A stretch of 37,373 nucleotides of DNA from Bacteroidales bacterium (GCA_017454165.1 JAFTDN010000132.1:1-37373), one strand, 5' to 3'; counted from the stretch's first letter, positions 8,181 to 16,392 are shown. Notes: a model not told the origin generated them from the sequence alone. A program made the numbers and translations.

Positions 8181-9188
8181 TTATTTGTAGAATGTGCGTT
8201 CGAACGCAGCGAACTGCCCCCTGCCGAGCACGCACTGCCGCCACCATGCCACCAGCAGTCCCAGCCCGTAGCCCACCAGCTGCACCGTGCTGGCCGCTAT
8301 GGACACGATGCCTATGCGCAGGCTGCGGTTGCGCACCGAGGCATCGGCCCCAATCAGCAGCGCGAACAGCGCGGGCGGCAGCAGCCACCACCACCACTGG
8401 GTGAGCGCTGCCAGCAGCAGCAGCCCAGCCATGCCCAGCGTGAACGCTGTGGGCAGCAGGTGCACCAGCCTGAGCGACCCAGGGTGCCGCTTGTGCAGGT
8501 TGATACGGGCTATGCCCGAGTTGAATACCTGGCGGAAGAACTTGCGCAGGTCGGTGCGGCGCTTGTGCCACACCCATACCTCGGGGTACAGACGGCTGCT
8601 GAAGCCTGCACCGAGCAGGCGCAGGCTCAGGTCGATGTCCTCGCCGAAACGCATGTGGGCGAACCCACCCACGGCCATGTAGGCCTGAGAGCGCACCCCC
8701 ATGTTGAAGCTGCGCGGCAGGAAGCGGTCGAGCCGCTCGCTGCCGCCCCTGATGCCGCCGGTGGTGAGCGGCGAGGTCATGGCATAGTTGATGGCCTTTT
8801 GTATGGGCGTAAAGCTGCTGTGGGCCCTATCGGGGCCCCCGAATAGGTCGGCGGGATGCTTCGCCAGGCTTTGCCTGAGCGCGTCCATGTAGCCTGGGGG
8901 CAGTACCACATCGGAGTCCAGAAACACGCAGTACTCGCCCTTTGCACGTTCGGCCCCCGCGTTGCGGCTCGGACCTGGGCCCGAGTTGTCCTTATACATA
9001 TAGGTGACGTTCAGCTTGGAGGAGTAGTGCGCTGCGATGTGGTCGCAGCGCTGGGCTGAACCGTCCTCCACTAGGATTACCTCGAAGCCGCCCTGAGGTT
9101 GAGCTGCAAGGCTGTCCAGCAGCTCCTCCACCTCGGCGGGGCGGTTGAAAACGGGCACCACGAACGATATGCTGGTGTTGTTGTCCAT
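8181..9188 (-). CDS. Family 2 glycosyltransferase, membrane-attached
   Basis: Protein of 335 residues. It begins SISFVVPVFNRP, the first strand of a GT-A fold, with EVILVEDGS, the metal-binding DSD in VFLDSDVV, and the ED motif in FGEDIDLSLRL. The last 90 or so residues hold about three hydrophobic segments (LLPTAFTLGMAGLLLLAAL; WWWWLLPPALFALLIG; VQLVGYGLGLLVAWW), so it should sit on the inner face of the cytoplasmic membrane. Sugar donor and acceptor are unknown; no polysaccharide cluster surrounds it. ATG at 9188 is preferred over the longer frame from 9209 because it directly follows a -7 box and starts at the usual place for the family. Confidence 0.87.
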   Translation of the reverse strand: MDNNTSISFVVPVFNRPAEVEELLDSLAAQPQGGFEVILVEDGSAQRCDHIAAHYSSKLNVTYMYKDNSGPGPSRNAGAERAKGEYCVFLDSDVVLPPGYMDALRQSLAKHPADLFGGPDRAHSSFTPIQKAINYAMTSPLTTGGIRGGSERLDRFLPRSFNMGVRSQAYMAVGGFAHMRFGEDIDLSLRLLGAGFSSRLYPEVWVWHKRRTDLRKFFRQVFNSGIARINLHKRHPGSLRLVHLLPTAFTLGMAGLLLLAALTQWWWWLLPPALFALLIGADASVRNRSLRIGIVSIAASTVQLVGYGLGLLVAWWRQCVLGRGQFAAFERTFYK

Positions 9189-9206
9189 GCGATAGGCTGT
9201 TTGCAG

Positions 9207-9214
9207 CAAAATTA
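9207..9214 (-). promoter_or_regulatory. -7 box for the glycosyltransferase gene
   Basis: On the minus strand this reads TAATTTTG, an exact TAnnTTTG match 18 bases before the ATG at 9188. No clear -33 TTG at the usual distance. Confidence 0.5.
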
Positions 9215-9379
9215 TAATAAAACCCCCATAGGTTCAGCTTGGAAGCAAATTTTTGTGCGCTGCTGTTTTTTTGGTGCCGATGTGCAGATGCTCAATGGGC
9301 ATGCATCTGACGCGATAAGTGGCTGGTGCATAACGAACACCTTGGTTGTTGCTGCGGATGTGCGACAGCTATGTGCGTA

Positions 9380-9453
9380 ATGTTATGTTGATAACATGCT
9401 TATGAACATGTAGATGTATTTATGTCACTAATTTTAGTGATATAAAATCACTA
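9380..9453. promoter_or_regulatory. Cluster of inverted repeats (candidate operators)
   Basis: Two overlapping dyads (9380-9397 with a GTTG centre, and 9394-9411) are followed by TCACTA-ATTT-TAGTGA at 9425-9440 and an extra TCACTA half-site. They end about ten bases before the -33 TTG of the beta-helix gene promoter, the place expected for an activator. No regulator in the window is an obvious candidate. Confidence 0.4.
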
Positions 9454-9463
9454 TTTTTGAGTA

Positions 9464-9494
9464 TTGCATGGCCGTGGTGGGCGTTATAATTTTG
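9464..9494 (+). promoter_or_regulatory. Promoter of the beta-helix gene
   Basis: TTG at 9464-9466, then 20 bases, then TAATTTTG at 9487-9494: both elements of the Bacteroidota primary-sigma promoter at good spacing. The leader to the ATG at 9564 would be about 60 bases. Confidence 0.65.
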
Positions 9495-9563
9495 TAGCAG
9501 CAATGTAGGTATCGCAGAGCCGATATGCTATATTGGCTATACTAACTTCAAATCATACTACAA

Positions 9564-11099
9564 ATGAAGCACTTAAAACTGATGTTGGCCCTTGCTGTAG
9601 TGGCATTTTGCGCCAACCCCATGCAGGCACAGCTCAAGGGGCTGGGAAAGGCTCTGAAGAATGAGGCCATCAAGCAGCTGCAAGGCGGCAGCTCGTCCGA
9701 GGCTAGCGCCCAGCAATCCACGAATGCGACAGGCACATCGAGCAGCTCGGCTGCCAGCAGCGCATCAGCTCAGGCCAGCAGCACCCCTAGCGCAGCCCCC
9801 GCGCCCAGTGCGGCCACTTCAGGGCAGGTATTCTACGTGAGCATGAACACGGGCTCCAACCGCAACGATGGTAGCAAGGGTGCTCCGTTCAAAAACCTGC
9901 AAAAGGCCCTCGATGTGGCCGAGGCCGGTGCCACCATCATGGTGGCCGAGGGCAACTACTACGGCCTGCTCAACAAGGGCAACATCATCCTCACCAAGCC
10001 CGTTACCATCATGGGCGGCTACACCACCGACTTCTCGAAGCGCGATGTGCTGAAGCATTGCACCATGGTACAGCCCACCCCCGCCTCTAACGGCACGGCC
10101 AGCGGGCAGGGTACCATACAGCTCAAGAGCATTGTGGCGCCCAATGATAAGGTGGTGATCGATGGCATCGTCATCGACCGGGGCAACTCCATCGCCTACA
10201 ACCAGCGCGGCGAGGGTAAGCCCGAGGGGGTTGAAAGCCCCATGATGTGCCCCATCGGTACGCAGGGCAACGGCGGTGAGAACTTTACCGAGAAGGTGAA
10301 CACCACCGAAACCGCCGCCATCTACTTCGATGGCTACCAGGGCGTAGTGAACTCCGTGAACGTAGAGGTACGCAACTGCGCATTCCTGAACTGCCCCAAC
10401 TTTGGCATCCTTGGCATGATTAAGAATGGCTCGCTCACCGTTGATAACTGCATCTTCGTAAATGTGCGCATGGCCGCCCTAAACGTGCGCGGTGCCGATG
10501 CCAAAGAAGTGATTCCCATCAACTTTAGCAACAACACCGTGCTGTTCATCTGGTCGCGTACCCGCGACTTGGGCGACATGGGCTATGGCTACCGCATGAT
10601 TCCTGGCACTACCAACACGCTGAACAACAACATTTTGGGCTGTTGCGTATTCTCGGGCCTCGATCGCACCCTCACCGACAGCGACAAGGCTCGCCAGGCC
10701 AAGCGCAAGGAGAGCGTGAAGAACAACGTGTTCTTCCTGAACCGCGAGGGCGACCTCACCCTGCCAGGCGGCGGCATGATGATGCGCATTAGCGCCAACG
10801 ATTTCGACGATGTGGAGGATCTCACCGAGGTGGCGGGCAACAAGGTGCTCACCGATGCTGCCATCTTCAACGGCAAAATCAACAAAGCCTACCTAGAGGG
10901 CTTCCTCAACATGAAATCGACCACCACCATGTCGGTTGACTACGGCAGCGCGGCCAACCAGTTCCGCTCGGCCATGGGCATGAACATACAGGGCAGCGGC
11001 AAAACCACGGCCACCATGTTCGCCAACCGCTATCCCTGGAAAGAGGCACTATCGCTGTTCGGCGCAATGAAAGGCTACGGAGCTCAATTACCGAAATAG
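9564..11099 (+). CDS. Secreted right-handed beta-helix (DUF1565-like) protein
   Basis: Protein of 511 residues. A signal peptide ends near MQAQ. A short amphipathic helix (LKGLGKALKNEAIKQL) and a Ser/Ala/Pro/Thr-rich linker at about 41-87 follow. The main body starts near 89 with FYVSMNTGSNRNDG and APFKNLQKALDVAEAGATIMVAEGNYY, the hallmark opening of DUF1565/pectate-lyase-type parallel beta-helices. Later Asn-rich turns (RNCAFLNCPNFGILG, VDNCIFVNV, INFSNNTVLF) fit successive coils. I see no catalytic set that would define it as a lyase, so binding or structural roles are equally likely. It stands alone between its own promoter and a strong terminator, so it is probably monocistronic. Confidence 0.8.
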   Translation: MKHLKLMLALAVVAFCANPMQAQLKGLGKALKNEAIKQLQGGSSSEASAQQSTNATGTSSSSAASSASAQASSTPSAAPAPSAATSGQVFYVSMNTGSNRNDGSKGAPFKNLQKALDVAEAGATIMVAEGNYYGLLNKGNIILTKPVTIMGGYTTDFSKRDVLKHCTMVQPTPASNGTASGQGTIQLKSIVAPNDKVVIDGIVIDRGNSIAYNQRGEGKPEGVESPMMCPIGTQGNGGENFTEKVNTTETAAIYFDGYQGVVNSVNVEVRNCAFLNCPNFGILGMIKNGSLTVDNCIFVNVRMAALNVRGADAKEVIPINFSNNTVLFIWSRTRDLGDMGYGYRMIPGTTNTLNNNILGCCVFSGLDRTLTDSDKARQAKRKESVKNNVFFLNREGDLTLPGGGMMMRISANDFDDVEDLTEVAGNKVLTDAAIFNGKINKAYLEGFLNMKSTTTMSVDYGSAANQFRSAMGMNIQGSGKTTATMFANRYPWKEALSLFGAMKGYGAQLPK

Positions 11100-11121
11100 A
11101 TCCACATAAATGAGTAGCAAG

Positions 11122-11153
11122 GAGGTGCCTGGCGTAAGCTGGCACCTCTTTTT
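11122..11153 (+). terminator. Intrinsic terminator of the beta-helix gene
   Basis: GAGGTGCC (11122-11129) pairs with GGCACCTC (11141-11148) around an 11-base loop and is followed by five T residues. It lies 23 bases after the stop codon and before the convergent ppk1 end. Confidence 0.85.
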
Positions 11154-11186
11154 CTGTATGGAACGGCAAGCGCGCCAGCCCCGTGG

Positions 11187-13244
11187 CTATCGTTGCTGCC
11201 GCAGGTAGTGCTTGTGCAGCTCCACCTGCGAGCGGAACGGCTTCTGCTTCTTGGTGCGCGGACGGTAGGCGTTGCCCTGCTGCTCATCAATGATGCGGGC
11301 CTTGACATTGTCGCGCATGGCGAAGTCGAACACGGCGCGCACCTCGGCGCGCACACTGCGGTCGAGGATGGGGCAGGCCACCTCCACGCGGCGGTCAAGG
11401 TTACGGGTCATCCAGTCAGCCGATGATATGTAGCACAGCTCATCGCCGCTGTTGGCGAACAGGTAGATGCGGGAGTGCTCCAGCAGCCTGTCCACCACGC
11501 TGTACACCTCTATGTTGTCGCTGAGCCCTTTGACACCCGGTATCAGGGAGCACGTGCTACGCACCAGCAGGCGCACCTTTACGCCCGCCTGGCTGGCCTC
11601 GTACAGCTTGGCAATCATCTCCTCGTCCACCAGGTGGTTGATTTTGCACATGATGTGGGCGGGCCTTTTGGCTCGAGCATTGGCCATCTCATTGGCCATC
11701 AGTTTGTACAGCTTGCGCCGCATGTTGAACGGCGATACCATCAGATGCCTGAAGGCGAATGTTCTGTAGTTGAACTGCATGAAGGAGAATACCTTCTGTA
11801 TTTCGTTGGTTATGTGCGTATTGGCTGTGAATAGGCACAGGTCGGTGTACAGGCTGGCGTTGCCCTCGTGGAAGTTGCCCGTGCCCACAGTGGCGTAGAG
11901 GTGCTCCTTGCCGCTCTCCTTGCGCACCACCAGGGTGAGCTTGCTGTGCACCTTGAGCCCGGGCACCCCGAATATGACGTTCACCCCGGCCTGCTGCATC
12001 TGGCGCGACCAGTATATGTTCGACTGCTCGTCGAATCGGGCCTGCGGCTCCACCACTACGGTAACCTGTCTGCCGTTTTGGGCGGCGGTCATCAGGGCGT
12101 TCACCACCATGGAGTCAGCCGATACGCGGTAGAGAGTGATGCAGATGGCCCGCACCTTGGGGTCTATGGCGGCCTCCTGTAGGTAGCGGACGAAGTACGA
12201 GAAGCTGTGGTACGGGTAGTGCAGCACGAAGTCGTGCCGCCCCATCACGGCCAGCAGGCTGGGGGCGGCATCGAGCTCGGCGATGGGTACGGGGGGCATG
12301 GGTGGGTTGAGCAGCTGTGGTTCCCCGAACCCCGGGAATCGTATGAAGTCCTTGAAGTTGTGGTACCGCCCCCCGGCGATGATGCTGTCGCTGGGGCTGA
12401 GGTCGATGCCAGTGGTGATGAAGCGCAGCAGGTCGGCGGGCATGGCGGTGTCATGCACCATGCGCACTGGGGCGCCCTTTTGTCTGTTGTTGATGCCCTT
12501 CTCTATTTTGCGCAGCAGGCCCTCCTGGATGTCGTTGTCCATGTCGAGCTCCGCATCGCGGGTTATTTTGAAGATGTACGCCTCGAATTGGTTGTAGGGC
12601 AGGGTGCCGAACACACGGCCTAGGTTCAGCCTGATCACATCTTCGAGCATGATAATGTGCTGGCCATCGGGCTGTTCGGGCAGCACTACGAATCGAGGTA
12701 GGCACCGCGTGGGAACCTCTATGAGGGCGTACTCGGCTCGCTGCTCGGCGTTGCCGCTCGATAGCCTCACGGCCAGGTATATGCATTGGTCGGCCAGCTC
12801 GGGGAATGGCGCGTTGCGCAGCATGATGGGGGAGAGGCGGCCCGCTATGCGGGTGTTGAAGTACTGCCGTAGGAATGCGCCCTGCTGCTCGCTCACCGTG
12901 CGCTCATCGACGAAGTGTATGCGGTGATCGGCCAGCTCTTGCTTTAGTTGGGAGAAGGCCTCATCGAACAGGGCTTGGTAGTGCTTGGTGCTTTTTTGTA
13001 TTTTCTCCAGTATCTTGTGCGGGCTTTGGCCCATGGCCTTTTTGGCCCCCTTCTCCACCATCTGTAGGCGACGCAGGGTGGCCACGCGCACCCTGAAGAA
13101 CTCGTCGAGGTTGTTGGAGAATATGCCCAGAAACCTGATGCGCTCCACCAGCGGCACATCGGGGTCGAGGGCCTCCTGGAGCACTCGTCCGTTGAATGCC
13201 AGCCAGCTCAGCTCGCGGTTGATGGTGCTGCGTTTGGGGGCCAT
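11187..13244 (-). CDS. ppk1: Polyphosphate kinase 1
   Basis: Protein of 685 residues, close to the E. coli enzyme, which makes polyphosphate from ATP. It opens with NRELSWLAFNGRVLQEA and keeps SNNLDEFFRVR, GGRYHNFKDFI, VVVEPQARFDE and SSADWMTRN. The autophosphorylated His (E. coli His435) is present in LKVHSK as His433, and the E. coli His592 equivalent in LEHSR as His590. The third conserved His of E. coli (in YAHIGTGN) is Thr452 here (YATVGTGNF). ATG 13244 matches the family's N-terminus and lies 13 bases after the sixA stop; the longer frame to 13304 would overlap sixA. It is the last gene of a phoH-sixA-ppk1 operon. Confidence 0.96.
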   Translation of the reverse strand: MAPKRSTINRELSWLAFNGRVLQEALDPDVPLVERIRFLGIFSNNLDEFFRVRVATLRRLQMVEKGAKKAMGQSPHKILEKIQKSTKHYQALFDEAFSQLKQELADHRIHFVDERTVSEQQGAFLRQYFNTRIAGRLSPIMLRNAPFPELADQCIYLAVRLSSGNAEQRAEYALIEVPTRCLPRFVVLPEQPDGQHIIMLEDVIRLNLGRVFGTLPYNQFEAYIFKITRDAELDMDNDIQEGLLRKIEKGINNRQKGAPVRMVHDTAMPADLLRFITTGIDLSPSDSIIAGGRYHNFKDFIRFPGFGEPQLLNPPMPPVPIAELDAAPSLLAVMGRHDFVLHYPYHSFSYFVRYLQEAAIDPKVRAICITLYRVSADSMVVNALMTAAQNGRQVTVVVEPQARFDEQSNIYWSRQMQQAGVNVIFGVPGLKVHSKLTLVVRKESGKEHLYATVGTGNFHEGNASLYTDLCLFTANTHITNEIQKVFSFMQFNYRTFAFRHLMVSPFNMRRKLYKLMANEMANARAKRPAHIMCKINHLVDEEMIAKLYEASQAGVKVRLLVRSTCSLIPGVKGLSDNIEVYSVVDRLLEHSRIYLFANSGDELCYISSADWMTRNLDRRVEVACPILDRSVRAEVRAVFDFAMRDNVKARIIDEQQGNAYRPRTKKQKPFRSQVELHKHYLRQQR

Positions 13245-13257
13245 GTGAGGAGAGGGG

Positions 13258-13734
13258 TCATGGGGTGAAGCTGATGTGCTGCGCCACGCTGCGTTTGGGG
13301 CCAATGTCGGCCCAGCGTTTGGCGTTGAACCTGATAGCCACTAGGCCGCACTTGGGGAACCCGTTCAGGGCCACGCCCATGGAGCTGGCTAGGTCGTACA
13401 TGGTGGGGTTGTGGCCCACTATGAGCAGGCCGTTGAGATCATCGGGGAGGGTGCCCAGCCATTGCGCAATGGCTTTGGCATGGGCTAGGTACAGGAACTC
13501 CTCGGGCTTTACTTCGGCCCATAGGCCAGCGGCCTGCGCCACGACCTGCGCGGTTTGCATGGTGCGCATGGCGGCGCTGGCGTATATGGCCTCCACCGCC
13601 GACAGGGGCTGGGCCTGAGTGCGTCCGAGGGCCTGGGCTTGGGCCAGCCCGCGTGGGGTCAGCGAGCGGTCGAAGTCTGGCAGCCCTAGCGGGGTGTGGG
13701 CCTCGGCGTGCCGTATCAGGAATAGCTCTTTCAT
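13258..13734 (-). CDS. sixA: SixA-type phosphohistidine phosphatase
   Basis: Protein of 158 residues of the histidine phosphatase superfamily. RHAEA at 8-12 supplies the phospho-accepting His, SAAMRTMQTAQ the conserved Arg region, and GHNP the second catalytic His. The short, single-domain form and the DFDRSLTPRGLAQA segment match the SixA branch, which removes phosphate from histidines of phosphotransfer proteins. It starts 9 bases after the phoH stop and ends 13 bases before ppk1, so the three are almost surely co-transcribed. The true substrate is unknown; its place beside polyphosphate kinase, which forms a phospho-His intermediate, is suggestive only. Confidence 0.88.
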   Translation of the reverse strand: MKELFLIRHAEAHTPLGLPDFDRSLTPRGLAQAQALGRTQAQPLSAVEAIYASAAMRTMQTAQVVAQAAGLWAEVKPEEFLYLAHAKAIAQWLGTLPDDLNGLLIVGHNPTMYDLASSMGVALNGFPKCGLVAIRFNAKRWADIGPKRSVAQHISFTP

Positions 13735-13743
13735 TGTACTGGT

Positions 13744-15075
13744 TTACAGAAGGTTGCTTGCCAGCTCGGCCAAATAGCTGCGCTCACCCTTCACCAGGTT
13801 TACGTGGGCGAATAGCTCCTGTCCGCGCATACGGTCGGTGAGATAGGTGAGCCCGTTCGACTTCATGTCGAGGTAGGGGTGGTCGATTTGGTCGATGTCG
13901 CCGGTGAACACGATTTTGCACCCCTCGCCAGCGCGGGTGATGATGGTCTTGACCTCGTGGGGAGTGAGGTTCTGCGCCTCATCGATGATGAAGAACACAT
14001 CGCTCAGGCTGCGCCCTCGGATGTAGGCCAGGGGCGATATTTGCAGCCTCTCCGAGCGTTGCATCTCCTCAATCTTGGCCAGGTCGCGGCTGCCCTGCTT
14101 GTTGCGGCTTTTTATCACCGACAGGTTGTCGAACAGGGGCTGCATGTAGGGGCCAATCTTGTCGTTGATGTCGCCCGGCAGGAAGCCGATGTCCTTGTCG
14201 GATAGGGCCACGATGGGGCGGGCCAGCAGTATTTGGCCGAACTGCTCCTCCTGCTGCAGCGCGGCGGCCAGCGCCAGCAGGGTCTTGCCCGTGCCAGCTT
14301 TGCCGGTGAGGGCCACCAGCTCTATGTCGGGACGCATCAGGGCATCGAGGGCGAAGGTTTGCTCCGAGTTGCGCGGCTCAATGCCGCAGGCGCGCACCTT
14401 CTCCACGCGCAGCAGCCTGTCCGACTGCTTGTTGTAGCACACCAGAGCGGTAATCTTGTTGCCCCGCAGCAGCAGGTACTGGTTGGGCATGGGCTTTAGC
14501 CCTGCCTCGGTGGCGGTCAGGCCGATGTTTACATCGTATACCTGCTGTATCATACTGTCGCTCAGCGTATCTACCTCCTCTACATCGCGTTTCAGCGTGT
14601 CCACGTCCTGCACCTTGTCGCTCAGGTAGTCTTGGGCCTGTATCCCCAGCGATTTTGCCTTCATGCGCAGGTTGACATCCTTCGACACCAGGATTACTGG
14701 CTGGGAGGGGAGCTTCTGGGCCACGTGGTAGGTGATGGCTAAGATGCGATGGTCGGGCGTGGCCTCGGCGAACGACTCGAGCATCACCTGCGGCATGGGC
14801 TTGCCCGTCTCGATGCGCAGCCGGCCCAGCCCCTTGCCCAGCTCCAGGCCTTCGCCGAATAGGCTATCGCCGGCAAGCTCATCGAGCTCGCGGGCGAACT
14901 CGCGGGCGTGGAAGTTGATGATTTCGTTGCCCTTCTTGAAGTGGTCGAGCTCCTCGAGCGCCGTGATGGGGATGACGATGTCGTTGTCCTGAAAGTTGTA
15001 TAGGCACTTGGAGTCGTGTAGTATGACATTGGTGTCGAGCACAAAGGTTTTCTTGGTGGTCGTCTTCTTTGGCAT
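13744..15075 (-). CDS. PhoH-family protein with PIN domain (PhoH2-like)
   Basis: Protein of 443 residues. The N-terminal PIN nuclease domain starts with FVLDTNVILHD and includes PITALEELDHFKK and VSKDVNLRMKAKSLG, with the acidic residues expected for metal-dependent RNA cleavage. The C-terminal PhoH ATPase has Walker A GKAGTGKT at 258-265 and Walker B FFIIDEAQN, followed by FTGDIDQID. PIN-PhoH proteins are RNA helicase/RNase-type enzymes. The frame is open for another 247 codons upstream, but that part is antisense to tgt; ATG 15075 (MPKKTTTKKTFVLDTN) matches the family start. First gene of the operon with sixA and ppk1, divergent from tgt. Confidence 0.93.
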   Translation of the reverse strand: MPKKTTTKKTFVLDTNVILHDSKCLYNFQDNDIVIPITALEELDHFKKGNEIINFHAREFARELDELAGDSLFGEGLELGKGLGRLRIETGKPMPQVMLESFAEATPDHRILAITYHVAQKLPSQPVILVSKDVNLRMKAKSLGIQAQDYLSDKVQDVDTLKRDVEEVDTLSDSMIQQVYDVNIGLTATEAGLKPMPNQYLLLRGNKITALVCYNKQSDRLLRVEKVRACGIEPRNSEQTFALDALMRPDIELVALTGKAGTGKTLLALAAALQQEEQFGQILLARPIVALSDKDIGFLPGDINDKIGPYMQPLFDNLSVIKSRNKQGSRDLAKIEEMQRSERLQISPLAYIRGRSLSDVFFIIDEAQNLTPHEVKTIITRAGEGCKIVFTGDIDQIDHPYLDMKSNGLTYLTDRMRGQELFAHVNLVKGERSYLAELASNLL

Positions 15076-15173
15076 GGTTCGTAAACGGATTTTGGGTTCA
15101 GAGTACCTCATGTATACGTGAAAGCGGCCTCCGCGTTGCGCTGCTGCGGGGGACAATTTGGGCTCGGGGGCAT

Positions 15174-15214
15174 AAAAAAACGCTCCTAGATGCGCCCACA
15201 CGGCGGTGGGAGCG
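15174..15214 (-). terminator. Terminator-like hairpin in the phoH leader region
   Basis: On the minus strand CGCTCC pairs with GGAGCG (15181-15214), with an inner CCCAC/GTGGG alternative, and is followed by seven T residues (15180-15174). It lies about 100 bases upstream of the phoH start and just behind the tgt -7 box. It could end antisense transcripts leaving tgt, act as an attenuator for phoH, or be chance. Confidence 0.4.
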
Positions 15215-15225
15215 GGAATATTTTC

Positions 15226-15233
15226 TACATTTG
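15226..15233 (+). promoter_or_regulatory. -7 box for tgt
   Basis: TACATTTG is an exact TAnnTTTG match, 28 bases before the tgt ATG at 15262. It lies inside the longer frame that opens at 15190 and so supports the downstream ATG. No -33 TTG is seen. Confidence 0.5.
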
Positions 15234-15261
15234 CGCCCGTAAGCATCGTCCGGTTTATATC

Positions 15262-16392
15262 ATGGAGTTCACACTGCATCGCACCGATGGGCAGAGCGCG
15301 GCCCGTGCGGGGCGCATCGATACCGACCATGGCCCCATCCTCACGCCCATATTCATGCCCGTGGGCACGGTGGGTAGCGTCAAGGGCGTGATGCACCGTG
15401 AGCTCGAGCATGATGTGCAGGCGCAGATCATCTTGGGCAACACCTACCACCTGTACCTGCGCCCTGGCCTCGATGTGCTGCGGCAGGCAGGCGGACTGCA
15501 TGGCTTCAGCACGTGGCGGCGGCCCATACTCACCGACAGCGGGGGCTACCAGGTGTTCTCGCTGGCCGCCAACCGCAAGCTCACCCCCGAGGGGGCCAAG
15601 TTCCGCTCGCACATCGATGGCTCGCCCCACATGTTCACGCCCGAGGGCGTGATGGACATCCAGCGCGTAATCGGGGCCGACATCGTGATGGCCTTCGATG
15701 AGTGCCCCCCCGGCACAGCTAGCTACGACTACGCCCGCCGCTCGCTCGACCTCACCGAGCAGTGGCTGGCCCGGTGCGTGGCCCGGTTCGATGCCACCGA
15801 GCCGCTCTACGGCCACGGCCAGGCCCTGTTCCCCATAGTGCAGGGCTGCGTGTACCCCGACCTGCGCCGCCGGGCTGCCGAGAATGTGGCCAGCCTCAAC
15901 CGCGAGGGCTACGCCATAGGCGGTTTAGCCGTGGGCGAGCCCGCCGAAAAGATGTACGAGATGATCGAGGTGGTGAACCAAATACTGCCCGCCGACCGCC
16001 CGCGTTACCTCATGGGCGTGGGTACGCCGGCCAACATCCTGGAGGCCATAGAGCGTGGGGTGGACATGTTCGACTGCGTGATGCCAACCCGCAACGGGCG
16101 CAACGGCATGCTGTTCACCTCGCAGGGCGTGATAAACCTGCGCAACAAAAAATGGACCAACGACTTTGAGCCCATCGATCCAGAGGGCATCACCTACGTG
16201 GACACCCAGTACACCAAGGCCTACCTGCGCCACCTATTCGCCGCTGGCGAGATGCTGGGGCCGCAGATCGCCAGCCTGCACAACCTGGGCTTCTACCTAT
16301 GGCTGGTGGGCCAAGCCCGCCAGCACATCATCGAGGGCGACTTTGCGCCGTGGAAGCGCGCCCTGCTGCCCCAAATCTCACGGCGGCTGTAA
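15262..16392 (+). CDS. tgt: tRNA-guanine transglycosylase without the zinc cysteines
   Basis: Protein of 376 residues, full length for bacterial Tgt, which inserts preQ1 at position 34 of GUN-anticodon tRNAs. The start MEFTLHRTDG..ARAGRI fits the family. The conserved Asp of DSGGYQVFS is Asp92 and the nucleophile Asp of DCVMPTRNGRNG is Asp271; GGLAVGE and GVGTPANILE are present. The usual zinc site CxCxxC near residues 309-314 reads ITYVDT, so all three cysteines are missing, while the fourth ligand (His340 in SLHNLGFY) remains. I believe related Bacteroidota enzymes share this, but cannot check here. It is followed after 10 bases by the LptF/LptG-family gene. Confidence 0.96.
   Translation: MEFTLHRTDGQSAARAGRIDTDHGPILTPIFMPVGTVGSVKGVMHRELEHDVQAQIILGNTYHLYLRPGLDVLRQAGGLHGFSTWRRPILTDSGGYQVFSLAANRKLTPEGAKFRSHIDGSPHMFTPEGVMDIQRVIGADIVMAFDECPPGTASYDYARRSLDLTEQWLARCVARFDATEPLYGHGQALFPIVQGCVYPDLRRRAAENVASLNREGYAIGGLAVGEPAEKMYEMIEVVNQILPADRPRYLMGVGTPANILEAIERGVDMFDCVMPTRNGRNGMLFTSQGVINLRNKKWTNDFEPIDPEGITYVDTQYTKAYLRHLFAAGEMLGPQIASLHNLGFYLWLVGQARQHIIEGDFAPWKRALLPQISRRL

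Larger units (their letters stand above)
9189..9563. other. 375-nt divergent intergenic region with palindromes
   Basis: No gene-like frame. It holds minus-strand and plus-strand promoter boxes for the two divergent genes. It also holds several AT-rich inverted repeats: ATGTTAT/ATAACAT at 9380-9397, ACATG/CATGT at 9394-9411, and TCACTA/TAGTGA at 9425-9440 with a third TCACTA at 9448-9453. A further CAGATGC/GCATCTG pair lies near 9285-9310. Confidence 0.6.

Noticed and set aside
15076-15816. 247-codon upstream extension of the phoH frame, antisense to tgt
   Set aside because: It lacks family similarity, covers the tgt promoter and coding region, and PhoH proteins start at the ATG at 15075.
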